Assembly: GCF_000003815.2 (NCBI RefSeq)
Contig: NC_049981.1
Span: forward strand, 2,071,973-2,135,972
Direction: 5' to 3'
DNA: 64,000 bases
From: Branchiostoma floridae
Lineage: Eukaryota > Chordata > Leptocardii > Amphioxiformes > Branchiostomatidae
In this document: positions 25,444 through 37,102 of the stretch, piece by piece
How positions within the stretch are numbered: the first letter of the stretch is position 1
Layout of the letters: each line of letters opens with the position of its first letter
Made by a program: the position numbers and the translations under genes
Notes under the pieces: generated by a model
Database searches by the model: none
What the model was told of the DNA's origin: nothing
The model's input: only the letters and a program-made list of their open reading frames with translations

Positions 25444-25902
25444 TTGAAAGACTGGCCCACCAGATTTAGGTCCTTAACATAAGTAATACCTACAATGGCA
25501 ACGTTTTGTAATCCTAGAAGACGGGACCGTGGTGAGTCGCCTAAAAAAATTGCCAAAACATTGATATGCGTATATTGCAAATTAATGAAGAAATTGTATG
25601 ATTCCACTGTTTTCCATAACTTGACTTCAATAAAAGTAACGCATAGTTACGTAATTATTGACAGTTGATATAAACAGATGCCAAAAATTGTTTGCATAAT
25701 CAATACAAAGTGGCAAAACATGTTAATGATAAATGATGGGAACTTCATACATGTGATATGTGTTAGTTTTAGGTGAACATCACCATGCATAGATTATGCA
25801 AATGAGCAATTCATTTGCATGAAATCATTTCATGGAGATACTAGTTCGCCGAATTCTAGTTAACATTTTCTGATTTTTGCATTCCAGTTGCCCAGGCTAA
25901 CT

Positions 25903-28900
25903 ATGATGGAATATGGCGTCACAGAACGGTGGATGCGACACGCCTTCCAGAAGTTCGGCCGGTTCCTAGCCCGGCACCCGCACGCCTTCCTCCTCTCTTC
26001 GCTCCTTATCGCAGGAATCTTGGGGGGAGGGCTCTTCTTCTTAGGAAACGAGGGTTCCATCGAGAAGCTGTACACACCTGAAGACGGTCTGGGAAAGGTT
26101 GAGAGGGAATATGTACGGACGCACTTCCCGATTAACGACTCCGAACACTTCCTCCCCTCCCGGGCGGTCACAGCAGGGCGCTACGGGGCTGTGATCATCA
26201 GGCCCCGAAGGGAAGTCTCAGACAACGCGATGGAAAAGGCGGTTCTGGACGCCGCCGTTTCCTTACACACGAACATATCAGAGTTAGTAACCGAGGAGCT
26301 AGGACTAAGCTATGCCGATGTTTGTGCCAAATGGCAAGCCGACTGCGTTGTCAGTGGGTTGGACTTGCTGGAGTTTACGGCCACAAGTTTTCCTAACGTT
26401 ACTGTAGGCTACCCGTGGACTTCCTTACCAGGTGGTTTAAGAACTTTTAGCGGAGCGATTCTTGGCGACGTGACTCTTAAAGATGGGACAGAGACGGTCA
26501 AGAAAGCGGGAGCCATAAAACTTATGTACCATCTTCGCTCTTCTCAAGAAGAAGACGACAGAAGGAGCGAGATGTGGGAGGATGCCTTCCTGGACAAAAT
26601 GGCGGCGTTTTCCTCTGACGTCATCGCCGTGACGTGGTCGACGTCACACTCGCTGGAGACGGAGATTGCCGAGATGACGACACGAGCCGTGCCGAACTTG
26701 GCAGCCTACACGGTCAGTACGAGTCTTTTATCGTCCTTGTTTCGATCACTTTTTTATTATCACTTTTGGTAAAAATAACTACTACATTTTGTAGTACGAG
26801 CCAGCTAATACAACCCCCCTGGGACTAAAACTAAAGGGAGGGCAGTGTCGCCATGCTTGTTGCTTGAACTCGATCAAACGGACTTGTGAATGTGCATGTG
26901 TAAATTGCCAACATAACGTGACTGTACTTTCATGTGCAAATCCAAATCTCCCTGACAGCTTCCAGGTTTAACTATCCAACATGGCGGTCAGCGCTTACGT
27001 CATGGTCACGTGAGTGCAAACACGGTGTAGATTCATGTATATACGTCTAGCGATACTTCGAGTTCGCCTGACAACTTCTAGGTTTAACCAATCAGCATGG
27101 TGGACAGTGCTCACGTCATATCATAGCCACATGTCCTTGTTGATGTGTCAAACCTATGTTACTCCAGGTGAGCATGCTGATGGCATTCGCGGTGCTATCG
27201 TGTGTGATGCGGGACCCGGTCCGCAGTAAGCCGTTCCTGGGGATGGTGGGCGTGCTGGGGGCGGGGATGGCCGTCATGGCCACCGTGGGGCTCTTCTCTT
27301 ACTGCGGCGTCATGTTCAACAACCTGGTGGCAGCCATGCCTTTCCTTGTCATAGGTCAGTAGCCATTAGTCATAGGTCAGTAATCGTAAGTCATAGGTCA
27401 GTGGTCAGACTCATAGGTCATGTTCAACAACCTGGTGGCCACCATGCCTTTCCTTGGCATAGGTCAGTAGCCATAAGTCATAGGTCAGTAGTCATAATTC
27501 ATAGGTCAGTAATCGTAAGTCGTAGGTCAGTGGTCATAGGTCATGTTCAACAACCTGGTGGCAGCCATGCCTTTCCTTGTCATAGGTCAGTAGCCATTAG
27601 TCATAGGTCAGTAATCGTAAGTCATAGGTCAGTGGTCATAGGTCATGTTCAACAACCTGGTGGCAGCCATGCCTTTCCTTGTCATAGGTCAGTAGCCATA
27701 AGTCATAGGTCAGTAGTCATAATTCATAGGTCAGTAATCGTAAGTCGTAGGTTAGTGGTCATAGGCCATGTTCAACTACCTGGTGGCTGCCATGCCTTTC
27801 CTCGGCATAGGTCAGTAGTCATAAGTCATAGGTCAGTAATCGTAAGTCGTAGGTCAGTGGTCATAGGTCATGTTCAACTACCTGGTGGCTGCCATGCCTT
27901 TCCTCGTCATAGGCCAGTAGTCATAGGTCAGTAATCGTAGGTCAGAGGGTATACAGTTCTTCTCCTACTGCGTTGTCATGTTCAACAACAATGCTTTACT
28001 CGTCATATGTCAGTGGTTATGGTTCATAGGTCATGTTCAATGACGTACCGAAGATCTTAACTTTTTGCAGACACACTAAAATTCTCCTTTCCTTCTTCCT
28101 CAGGAGTGGGTGTGGACAACATGTTCATCCTGCTGGCGGCGTGGCGCCGCACCAGTCCCCGGCGCAGTGTGGAGGAACGGGCGGCGGACACCTTCACGGA
28201 GGCCGGTGTCTCCATCACCATCACCGCCATGACTAACGCGCTCGCCTTCGCCGTGGGAGCAATCACCAGGTAACGTGTCTGTTAAGATAATTCTTAAAAA
28301 GCTTTATCACTGCACGTATTCATTGTACATATAAAACATTGTATATCCTTGCATATGAGCGATGGCGTTTCTTCTTTTTCCTTTGCAAAAGAACATGGTG
28401 GTTCATCTTTAACGAGGAAGTGCGATTGTAGTAACTGTCCAATGTTTCATTCCTCAACCTTATAGTATGCTTGGTCTTAACGTCGTTAATTGTTAGGTAA
28501 ATGTAATGATCATGAGTTGGAGTCATAGTGACTTTGTAATTAGGACAAAGGTTGGAATATTCATTCATTCATTCATTCATTCGGACCGTTCGTTCGTTCG
28601 TTCGTTCTTTCGTTCGTTCATCCATCCATCCATGCATCCATCCATCCATCCATTCGTCAATCCATCCATTCATTCATGCATTGATTTATTAATTCATTCT
28701 TCCCTCTCTCCCCGCAGTTTCCCGGGTGTCCGGATATTCTGCATGTACAGCGGTGTGGCCGTGCTGTTCGCCTACCTGTTCCAGATCAACTTCTTCGGCG
28801 CTTGTCTCATCTACGACGGGATCCGCGAGCACCAGAACCGGCACTTCCTGACCTGCCTGCCGGTCCCCCTCCCGACCCAGGCCGACCGGTCCGGCTGCTG

Positions 28901-30314
28901 CCAACGTTTCTGCTGTACGGGGGACGCCGCGGTTGGAACCCAGAAGGACGGCGAAGACCACAACGATCACCTCCTCATGCAGTTCTTCAAGAACTACTAC
29001 GGCCCTTTTATGACAAAGAAGTGGGTGAAGGTTGCGGTGTTTGCGATGTTTTTCGGGTACATCGGGGTGGGTTGTTGGGGATGCACACAGCTAAGGGAGG
29101 GGGTCCCGCTGAGTAAGTTAGCGGGGGACGGGTCGTACGTGGCCCGCTATCTCGACCAGGACGACCGGTACTTTAGTAGGTATGACGTCAGGGTCAGTGT
29201 CATGGTAACGGAGAGGTTAGACTATTGGGACCCGGATGTAAAGGATAGGTTGGAAGATCTCTTGGCTGATTTTGAAGACACCGAGTTTACGTACGGTAAA
29301 AACGAGTCCGAATCGTGGCTGCGCGTGTATCTTAAGTTCACGGGGCAAATTCCTGGCCTCAACTTGACCGATAAAACGGCTTTCATGACAGGACTTAAAG
29401 AAGTGTTTCTTAAGACACCGGGTTTAGACAGATACTCGTACGACATTCACTTTAGCGAAGACGGCAGCGAAATCCTTGCAAGTCGCTTCTTTGTTCAAAC
29501 CAAAGAAATCGACGACACACTCAGAGAGAAACACATGATGCTCAAAATGAGAGGCGTTGCCAAAAACGCGCCAGTAAGAACCATGGTGTACCACCCAGCA
29601 TTCGTGTACTTTGACCAGTACACAGCCATTCTACCAAACACACTGCAAAACTTGGGTATAGCCACCGTAGCTATGCTATTTGTATCCCTAATTCTTATGC
29701 CACACCCTATACACGCGGTTTGGGTGACACTTGCTATCGCTTCTATATGTTCGGGCGTTGTAGGTTTCATGACACTTTGGGGGACGAATCTAGACAACAT
29801 TTCTATGATAAGTCTCATCATGTGCATCGGGTTTTCCGTAGACTTCTCAGCACACTTTATCTACTCCTTTGTGTCCGCGGAAGAGAGTTCGCAAAATGCC
29901 AAAGCTGTCCACGCGCTGTACAGTCTAGGAGTACCCATACTCCAAGGTTCAATCTCAACCGTTCTTGGCGTAGCTGCTCTAAGCAATGCACCGTCTTACG
30001 GTTTTAGAACGTTCTTTAAGACCGTATTCTTAGTCGTGGTGTTCGGCCTCCTTCATGGTATAGTGTTTCTTCCGGTTATGCTGTCTTGTCTTGGGACAAA
30101 ACTTAAGATTTGTAAGGCAATATGTTGCACCCCAGGTGAGAAAATACACCGCGTCACACCTGCAAAAAGTACGACAGATCTACCAGAGATACATAGAGAA
30201 GGAGCTGTTCCACCTTTTAGTCTCACCCCTGTGGAGGGAACTATAAACCCGGCTTACGAGATATCAACGGAGAGGGGGGCGTCGCCATTCCCTGACATTC
30301 TTACGCCAGACTAG
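25903..30314 (+). CDS. PTCHD3: Patched domain-containing protein 3-like, RND-fold membrane protein (4 exons)
   Basis: Spliced CDS: join(25903..26712, 27168..27354, 28104..28269, 28718..30314), 919 codons plus TAG. All junctions are GT-AG and phases agree (0, 1, 2). The first in-frame ATG after an acceptor-like tract (cag ending 25887) is taken as start. The protein begins with a basic amphipathic stretch, then TM1 at about residues 28-48, then the family-typical LYTPEDG. A long extracellular loop leads to the sterol-sensing-type TM block encoded by exons 2-4. Two RND hallmark motifs are visible: GVGVD at 333-337 (followed by N where many relatives have a second D) and GFSVD at 759-763. The tail is cytoplasmic-like and carries NPAY at 898-901, a possible NPxY sorting signal. 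By family knowledge such proteins are about 12-TM plasma-membrane or ciliary RND-type transporters or receptors related to Patched; the substrate is unknown. PTCHD3 versus a paralogue cannot be settled here. Confidence 0.92.
27351..28040. repeat. Tandem array built from the 3' edge of PTCHD3 exon 2 and its donor
   Basis: The real exon ends CATGTTCAACAACCTGG (from 27311) and so on to ATAG at 27354, then GTCAGT. The same boundary recurs starting 27419, 27542, 27644, 27767 and 27869, with decayed starts at 27977 and 28032. Spacing alternates 123, 102, 123, 102, the difference being one 21-base subunit of the type ataggtcagtaatcgtaagt. Copies carry one to several substitutions. The 27977 copy reaches further back into exon 2 (CTCCTACTGCGTTGTCATG). 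Confidence 0.92.
28556..28690. repeat. (ATTC/TTCG/ATCC)n microsatellite in PTCHD3 intron 3
   Basis: Three related tetramers in succession, ending 30 bases before the exon 4 acceptor at 28717. Confidence 0.9.
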
Positions 30315-30328
30315 GGTCCATAGATAAT

Positions 30329-30400
30329 ATGATTCAGGAAAATAGGAATAAGGGTTCATGATCAGATTCATGAACCCTTACTCCTATTTTCCTGAATCAT
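30329..30400. repeat. Long perfect-class hairpin just after the PTCHD3 stop
   Basis: Arms 30329-30361 and 30368-30400 are 33 bp with one mismatch (a G-T wobble in one RNA sense) around a 6-base loop. The arm starts ATGATTCAGGAAAATAGGA. It begins 15 bases after the TAG, inside the presumed 3' UTR. Confidence 0.9.
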
Positions 30401-31871
30401 TGCAAACGTCTAACATCACAGTGAAAGCGCTTCATGTAAAGATAACGCACAAAATTGTTAAAAGCTGAAACCAAAGGAAGTGGTCTGGTGCACACCTCCC
30501 CCTAGAAGATTTTTTACTTGGGTCTGACAAGAAAAGAAAAGGTTAAGGAAGAAGGATAGAACACCACTATTTTCATAAAAGACAATTTAAGTACTGTATA
30601 TCTTTACTATAGACTACTATATTTGACCATTGTGATTGTGATTGCTGCTAAATTACTTTGTACATGTCAACAGTCTTTGTACGCTGCTGTGACTACTCAT
30701 CTTGATCTTGTTGACCTTATTATCGTTGAAGGGTAGCAGTTAACAGTAAGCCCCACTCCTCTTTATGATCTTCAAAGTTCAACAGAAAGTTAGGATTAAC
30801 GTTTGATTCAAGGGACTGTACGCTATTTAAACATACTGATCGATGACTGCTGCCGCTTTTGTCTTCACTGGGCTGACTGCAGTGCTGAATGTTTGTATTG
30901 GTTCTGAATGAATGAATGCAATCTAAATCTGGAATGCCTGTTGCACAGCGCCACACCGCGACCCTGTCGAACGTTGCATCTATGGGCCAATGGAAGCATT
31001 TGAATACTCAACATAGTGGTTCTGAATCACTTCTGACATAATGCAACCAACAAATTTTCCTTTCTTGTATGACTCCTTCGGTAACAGATAAACTTTCTTG
31101 AAAAACTGTGAGATATGCTAAGACATTTGGGCACAGGGCTGCTTGTTTCCGTGTACGATTGTAGCCAAATGCTGTTCATACGGCACTGACATGTTGCAAG
31201 GTGCCAATCGATATGGGAACTAGATCTTGTAAACATTGGTGGGTAGGTTTCAAATACAAAGCAATAGAGATCATTGAAATGAACACCGTACACTCTCATA
31301 TGTGAAAAGCATGATATTTTCCTATGATATGTACCCTTTTATTATCTTAAAAACATTTGTGTATATACAAGACAGGAAAGAATTATTTACCTTACTTCTC
31401 AAAGTATTTATTGTAAATACTGTGTTGTTTCTTACATTGATGTTTTTTCTGTTCTATGACATGTGTTTCTAAGGGTACTTTTCAACATCTTTGACCGAAC
31501 AGAATAACATTTAGACTAGGCGATATTGTCTGATATAAAAGTACATTATTAGAGCAACACAAATGCAATCATCAATGGTACCTGATATGAGCAATGTGTA
31601 TGATAACTTCAAATGGACTGTTTATATTTTCATTGATATTCCAGAAACGCACAAAAATCAGCCAATGAAGACAGGCACAGACATTATGGCAACGGTATCA
31701 TTACCTTATCTATATGGATGAATACGTAGTCAGTGTGGCGACTGTAGTCCGAAATCTTTCTGTCGTTTGTGCTTTATTCAAGTTCTGTTGTACAGAGTTT
31801 TTCATTTGTTTTCAATGTGACTGTCGGCCTTGGTGACAAAATATGAAAATTGTTTTTGTCTTTGCTGCGAC

Positions 31872-31877
31872 AATAAA
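31872..31877 (+). promoter_or_regulatory. Poly(A) signal, candidate end of PTCHD3 mRNA
   Basis: AATAAA followed by a T-rich stretch (cctttttctgtct) about 25 bases later. It would give a 3' UTR near 1.58 kb. Confidence 0.4.
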
Positions 31878-32740
31878 AGAGATTATGAGTTTGAAAATGT
31901 CTCCTTTTTCTGTCTCACTTAATATGTCTAGGATAAAGAAGGATAAAGAACATGTATCTAAATTTATATACAAAGTATTTGCAGTTATCATGTATTGTAT
32001 CTATAGCATCTAATATGTAAACATTTCCTTATGTATATCTCTCCTCAAGTAGACCACCAAAGGGCCAAACATTTTGGATGGAAGGTGTATGGTCTTTTGA
32101 GCAAGTGGAGAAAAAGGTGAATACCTTTGAGCGTATATCATTACACTGTACTTCATATAGTACACTTTGATGATGGTTAGACATTCAAGTAATATCACTT
32201 CATCAACGTTTATTTTAAACAGTAGGTTGACCTACTTTTCAAAATCATATCCAGCTACTTGAGTAACTGCTATTTGGCGTATATATTTCAGACAATTCTT
32301 ATGAAGAGGTCGATTTTTGTTTCCAATCATAAACATGTATATAACAGTGACCGTAGTTAAAACCTGCACAGTGTTGAGTGGAGTCTTGGTGCTTGAATTA
32401 TAAATGGCGATTTTTGAAGTCCATTCATAAAATATACATCTGTACTCTCCTCATTGTTCTGTGCCATGTACAGACCATTAGCCCACTTACGGTCTATTAA
32501 AGTACAACAATGGGTACTTAGGCCGTTTCAAAACTAGAGGGGGTTCGCTGGCGTAATCTTAACAACACATAAGATATCTTTATACTAGCTAATAGCGTCG
32601 AAGAGGTTCATCAGTCACGTATAATACAGTCAATATGATATTCTTCAATAAGTGACACTTTGTAAGGCGTAAGACATGAACCTCCAAATTTCCGATGCCA
32701 TCTCAGTACATCTTGTTCACGGGTTCACGGAATGAGCTAT

Positions 32741-32750
32741 TCTCGCGAGA
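32741..32750. promoter_or_regulatory. TCTCGCGAGA palindrome, candidate core-promoter motif
   Basis: A perfect copy of the CGCG palindrome known from TATA-less animal promoters. It lies about 0.9 kb upstream of the EF-hand start codon. Function here is inferred. Confidence 0.35.
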
Positions 32751-33684
32751 GCACGAGACTAGGTCCGAGATTTGCGTGGATCTTTATACTACTAATCGCG
32801 TTTTAACTTTCATACACACATTCACTAAGACAGAAAGAGAGAATGAGAGAACAGGAGAAAGAGAGATACATGTATTGTTGTATATTCTGTATTGTAGTGT
32901 GGCATATTTTAGCCTCATTATATCAATTACACAGCTTTGGGTTCGATATTCCTCAGAAACAAAATATGTGGGAAAACACAAACTTTGTTGACGTGAAACG
33001 CCTATTTATCCAAAACTGCCCGTTACTTCCTCTTCTTCCTTAAACTATCCACATGAGGATCCATTTAGAAGACGTCGTGATCGCCTGTTTTTCTTCAGAT
33101 GACACCAGGTAGGACAGGTACACGTACAGGTGAGACAGGAGCACGTACAGGTGAAACAGGTACAGGTAGGACCGTCATGTTCTTCATTTTTTCAATTTTC
33201 GTTAAAAGTATTAGTCAAGAGACGAATTTACTGTATGGCTAGGAAATGTGATACCTTTACTATTTGTGCTGGTAATGGCCATTGGACAGAGCAAAAGTGT
33301 ATCTTTGTGGACTGAGTTACCGTAAGTTTGTTTTGAGCGAACTGAAAAACAAGGTATTGCTTACAGCCATTTTTGATATCATGAACAGTGGACGATTTTT
33401 GCTTCAGCCTTACTCTACAGAACTTCGAACTCACTTCTCACGACTTAAAGTAATGCACATATTGACTTGAATCATGTTTAGATCCAAGATTTCAAACGCC
33501 TTAAGGAAGTTGCATCGTTCTCGTCGAGCGACTTGAGAATTAAGAAACCCCTTTTGGTGAGCGAGAATGGAACATCTTCTCGTTGTGCACCTTGCTTTTT
33601 TGAGACGTCTGCTTTTCAAGACCTCTGATCTTTGACTTTTATGCTGGCTTTATTACTTTCAGATCAGCTATATCAAGAATTATC

Positions 33685-36659
33685 ATGGCTTCTAGCACGG
33701 TAGGTGTAACTTGGTATTGTTTTGAGCAGGAGTGAGGGTTTTAGTTTAGTTGATTCGGCTGATCATGAAATTTCTATGTTGACGTTTTTAACATAAAGTT
33801 AGATATGTATTGTTTAGCTCGGCTCATTGCAAGGGAACATTCAGATGCGATAATTACCTTTGCCAGAATGGCTAAGGTTATGTTTTGGGCTTGTGAGTCT
33901 GTGTGTGTGTCTGTGTGTGTGTCTGTGTGTTAACAGCATAACTCGAGAAGCCTTGGATGGATCCCAAAGATATTTGGTAGGTGGGTAGGGGTCGGGAAAA
34001 CGAAGGTCAAGTTCGATAATGGGCCCCCTAGCGGCTTGCTAAGGTACTGCAGCGGAAACTCAATTTTTACATCTCGTGTTCTGGACATGCTGTGGTCATG
34101 ATTTTTGAGTGGTAGATAGTCCTCGAGGCAGAGAGTAAGTGCTATGAGTTTGGGCCCCCTAGCGGCTTTTTTGGAACTGCAGGCGCCGGTTTCCTTTCAA
34201 ACTTTGGACGAGAATAACTCTACAACGTGTTGACGGATCGTCATGATTTTTGGTATGTAGATAGAATGAGTGATGATTTACATAATGGTATACTAATTAT
34301 GCAAATCAACAGCTAATTTGCATAATTAATGAGGAAAATTCATAAATCCACTGCATTCCATGATAGGACTTTCAAACTTGTCACATATGTAGCTGGGAAG
34401 GAGAGAAATGTCGATAGATATCAATTATGCAAATGATGACCTCATTTGCATAATTAATGAGAAAATATGAACATGTTGACGGATCATCATGTTTTTTGGT
34501 ATGTAGGTAGCGTAAGTGAAGACCTACATAATGAGATACCATTTATGCAAATCAACAGCTAATTTGCATAATTAATGAGGATATTTTATAAATTCACTAC
34601 ATTCCATGATAGGACTTTAAAACTTGTCACATATGTAGCTGAGAAAGAGAGAAATGTCAATACATTTTCATCATGCAAATGATGATCTAATTTGCATAAT
34701 TAATGAGAAAATATGAACGTGTTGACGGATCGTCATGATTTTTGGCATGTAGATAGCCCAAGTGAAGACTTATATAATGTGATACTTATTATGCAAAAAA
34801 ACAGGTAATTTGCATAATTGATTAGGAAAAGTTAATAAATCCACTGCATTCCATTATAGTACTTTCATCAAAGTTGTCACATATGTAACTGAGAAAGAGG
34901 GAAGAGAGTAAGAGGTGTATTTAAGGACTTTGAAAGTGAATGGATCAAAGGATCATCATGATTTTTGGTATGCTGATAGCTTAAGTAATGCTTGATACAA
35001 TTTGATATCAATTAATTGTAACTTGGGATCTAATTTGCATAATGAATGCCGAAATTTTATAAACCAACTCCAAGCATATAATTATAAAGAAAATGAAATG
35101 AGTAACGCATTTGTCTGCAGACATCATTCTACATAACAAACCTGGTTTATTTGGCAAAGGTATGTGTTCGTGGAACTTTAGTTTACAAAATGATTTACAA
35201 AAGGTACAAAATGTCTATACATCCAGCTTATGTTTCTGCGTACATAACTGCTTTTTTAAGCAGTGGCTAGCGCTTGAATGTCGCCATTTTGATGGTAAGT
35301 AGGTTTTGTGATTTTTGTAGAAATGTGTTTTCTTTAAATGGGGGAAGCTAGTTTAGACTGATTTCTGTTTCAAACAGATTGTTTCTTTAAACCTAAGAAT
35401 TAGGGCATTAGCAAATGGGATGTAATCCGGTGTATGTTGTTTAAAGGGGGAGTGTCTTTTATAAGCTATATACGATTTTCCCTTCCTCCTGTGCCTGTTC
35501 TATGTATTGTTTATAGTATTATGTTTTGTAGTTTAATGTTTATTTATTTGCAAATCCATGCCCGTAGGCTAATTGCAAGGGTACAGACAATAAAATGTAA
35601 CAAGTGTCTATTCTATACAGCTATCTATATGCATGATTCTACATTATTTTAATTGTTATGCTTTCCTCAGGACGAACTTGAGCAGGAGTGCGAGAAGATC
35701 CTGTCGGATAAGGAGCTGTTTAACGACTACGTAGCCCGGATGAACCACTGGATGCGCCTCAACAACGGCAGGGTCATCGACCTTTTCCGGAAGTTCGACA
35801 CGAACGGAGACAGCGTGGTATCGTACCAGGAGTTCAAGGAAGGTTGGTGGAGCGAGAGGGAGTGAATGAGTGAGAGAAAGGGAGGGAGAGTTAGAGAGAG
35901 AGAGAGAGAGCAAACCCTAGTGTGCGCGTAAGAGAGAGAGAGATGGGCAAGAGTGGAAGGAAAGGAGAGTGAATAATTGTAGAAAATGAGAGGGAGAAGA
36001 GGAACTGAGGATTGAATGAAGAATATTGTGATGCATCAAATAACAGGTTCCTAGACAAATATCTAGTTCTTGCATTAACGTTTGTCAAGATGTCATTTTT
36101 TTTTAAGTTGCAGCTTTTCTGCGTCACTGTATCCAAGTGCTTTTTCATGCAGTTTGCCTGCAGTCTCGTGGAGCTGCAGTACTAAAGGCAAATGGTAAGA
36201 TGGCGCTTATGTCTAATGAAACCGTTCTACCATCAGGAATGCAGCGACTGGGCGCCCCCTGCAGTCTCGCGGAACTGCATCTCCTGGCTAAGCTGCTGGA
36301 CACCGACAACAGCCGCACCATCGACTACATGGAGTTCTCCAAGGGGCTGCGCTACATGAGGTAAGTCGTTAGGGGGCGCTGATGGACAGTCACGCTGTTG
36401 CAAGAGTGGGGTACAAGGGTAATGATACATTTCTTTCATGTCATTGTTTTAGTTGAATCTTGATTTTAAACATAAAAAATGGAAATCTTTCTCTATACAA
36501 TATAATGACGAGCATACCTGGAAACGTAATCAGTTTCCTGGTCTAAGAATTTTATTCTTTTTCGCAGAAAGATTTGAGAGAGACGGGACCGAAAGCGCCC
36601 TGCAGCCACTTGTGGATGCTATAACGCAAGATACCATTGACACTGGAAGACGCGTGTAA
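33685..36659 (+). CDS. Small two-EF-hand calcium-binding protein (4 exons)
   Basis: Spliced CDS: join(33685..33699, 35671..35842, 36237..36360, 36572..36659), 132 codons plus TAA. The first exon encodes only MASST before a GTAGGT donor. EF-hand 1 loop is D48-E59 (DTNGDSVVSYQE) and EF-hand 2 loop is D84-E95 (DTDNSRTIDYME); both keep acidic or oxygen ligands at positions 1, 3, 5, 9 and 12, so both should bind calcium. The N-terminus is an acidic helix, and the C-terminus ends in DTGRRV with no lipidation or TM signal. The last junction needs the second AG of ttcgcagaaag; using the first AG gives an immediate stop. I do not recognise a named orthologue. The tiny first exon is the weakest part of the model. 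It converges on the TRIM gene, which starts its stop codon about 900 bases away. Confidence 0.78.
33893..35060 (+). repeat. Dispersed repeat leading into a ~240-bp tandem array rich in octamers
   Basis: Starts with GTCTGTGTGTGTGT, then aacagcataactcgag and TAGCGGCTT blocks seen in related form elsewhere. From 34225 a unit of about 235-245 bp begins GTTGACGGATCGTCATGATT and repeats at about 34475 and 34715, with a worn fourth unit to 35060. Each unit holds ATGCAAAT and ATTTGCAT paired around AT-rich spacers. The array lies inside intron 1 of the EF-hand gene. Confidence 0.8.
35885..35943. repeat. (GA)n tract in EF-hand intron 2
   Basis: Purine-only AGAG runs starting about 40 bases after the donor of exon 2. 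Confidence 0.85.
36157..36178 (+). repeat. Partial copy of EF-hand exon 3 in the preceding intron
   Basis: CCTGCAGTCTCGTGGAGCTG at 36157 matches CCTGCAGTCTCGCGGAACTG of exon 3 (36258) with two differences, 101 bases upstream. The match ends within about 23 bases. Confidence 0.5.
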
Positions 36660-37075
36660 TCTGGAAGATACAATTAAGTCATATACCTCTATGTTATATA
36701 TATGTAACACGTATTGTCCTGTTTACATGTATGATGGCCGCCTTGGAAATCAGTTAACAAAAGTTGAAGGGGCCACCCACCTGTCTTAAGATAAATAGAA
36801 AAAAGCTCGATATTTCACACGGTATTATGAAATCCGTTGCGGATCCCGTAAGAATATCAATGGTGACTTTTTCTTTTAAAGAGACGTACTTTCTAACGTT
36901 CGAAGGTCAAATGTGAGTGAGGATGAAAAGTAAAATTTGTGACACCTGTGACGTGAACTGTTTATTACTATCAGCACTAAAATGCACGAATTGTTTATTT
37001 CAAATGCATTTTTGCATTATCCATCAAGTCTTGTAGTCAACGAAGAAAATATACGACAGAGATGAGATGGCATGT

Positions 37076-37081
37076 TTTATT
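37076..37081 (-). promoter_or_regulatory. Poly(A) signal, candidate end of TRIM mRNA
   Basis: TTTATT on plus is AATAAA on minus, about 480 bases after the TRIM stop codon. Further copies at 36961-36966 and 36993-36998 would extend the transcript. Confidence 0.4.
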
Positions 37082-37096
37082 GACTGTGGAAACAAG

Positions 37097-37102
37097 AATA
37101 AA
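37097..37102 (+). promoter_or_regulatory. Poly(A) signal, candidate end of EF-hand mRNA
   Basis: AATAAA about 440 bases after the EF-hand stop; a second lies at 37266-37271. Confidence 0.4.

Larger units (their letters stand above)
30401..33684. other. PTCHD3 3' UTR (probable) then intergenic DNA
   Basis: 30401 to about 31890 is AT-rich and ends at a poly(A) signal. 31900-33684 holds a CGCG palindrome and a short ACAGGTGAGACAGG-type minisatellite at 33100-33175. No other exon is supported. Confidence 0.5.

Noticed and set aside
27401..27934. 177-codon open frame across the PTCHD3 intron 2 array
   Set aside because: It is out of frame with exon 2, consists of His/Arg/Ser-rich repeats and stays open only because the 21-bp and 102/123-bp units are multiples of three.
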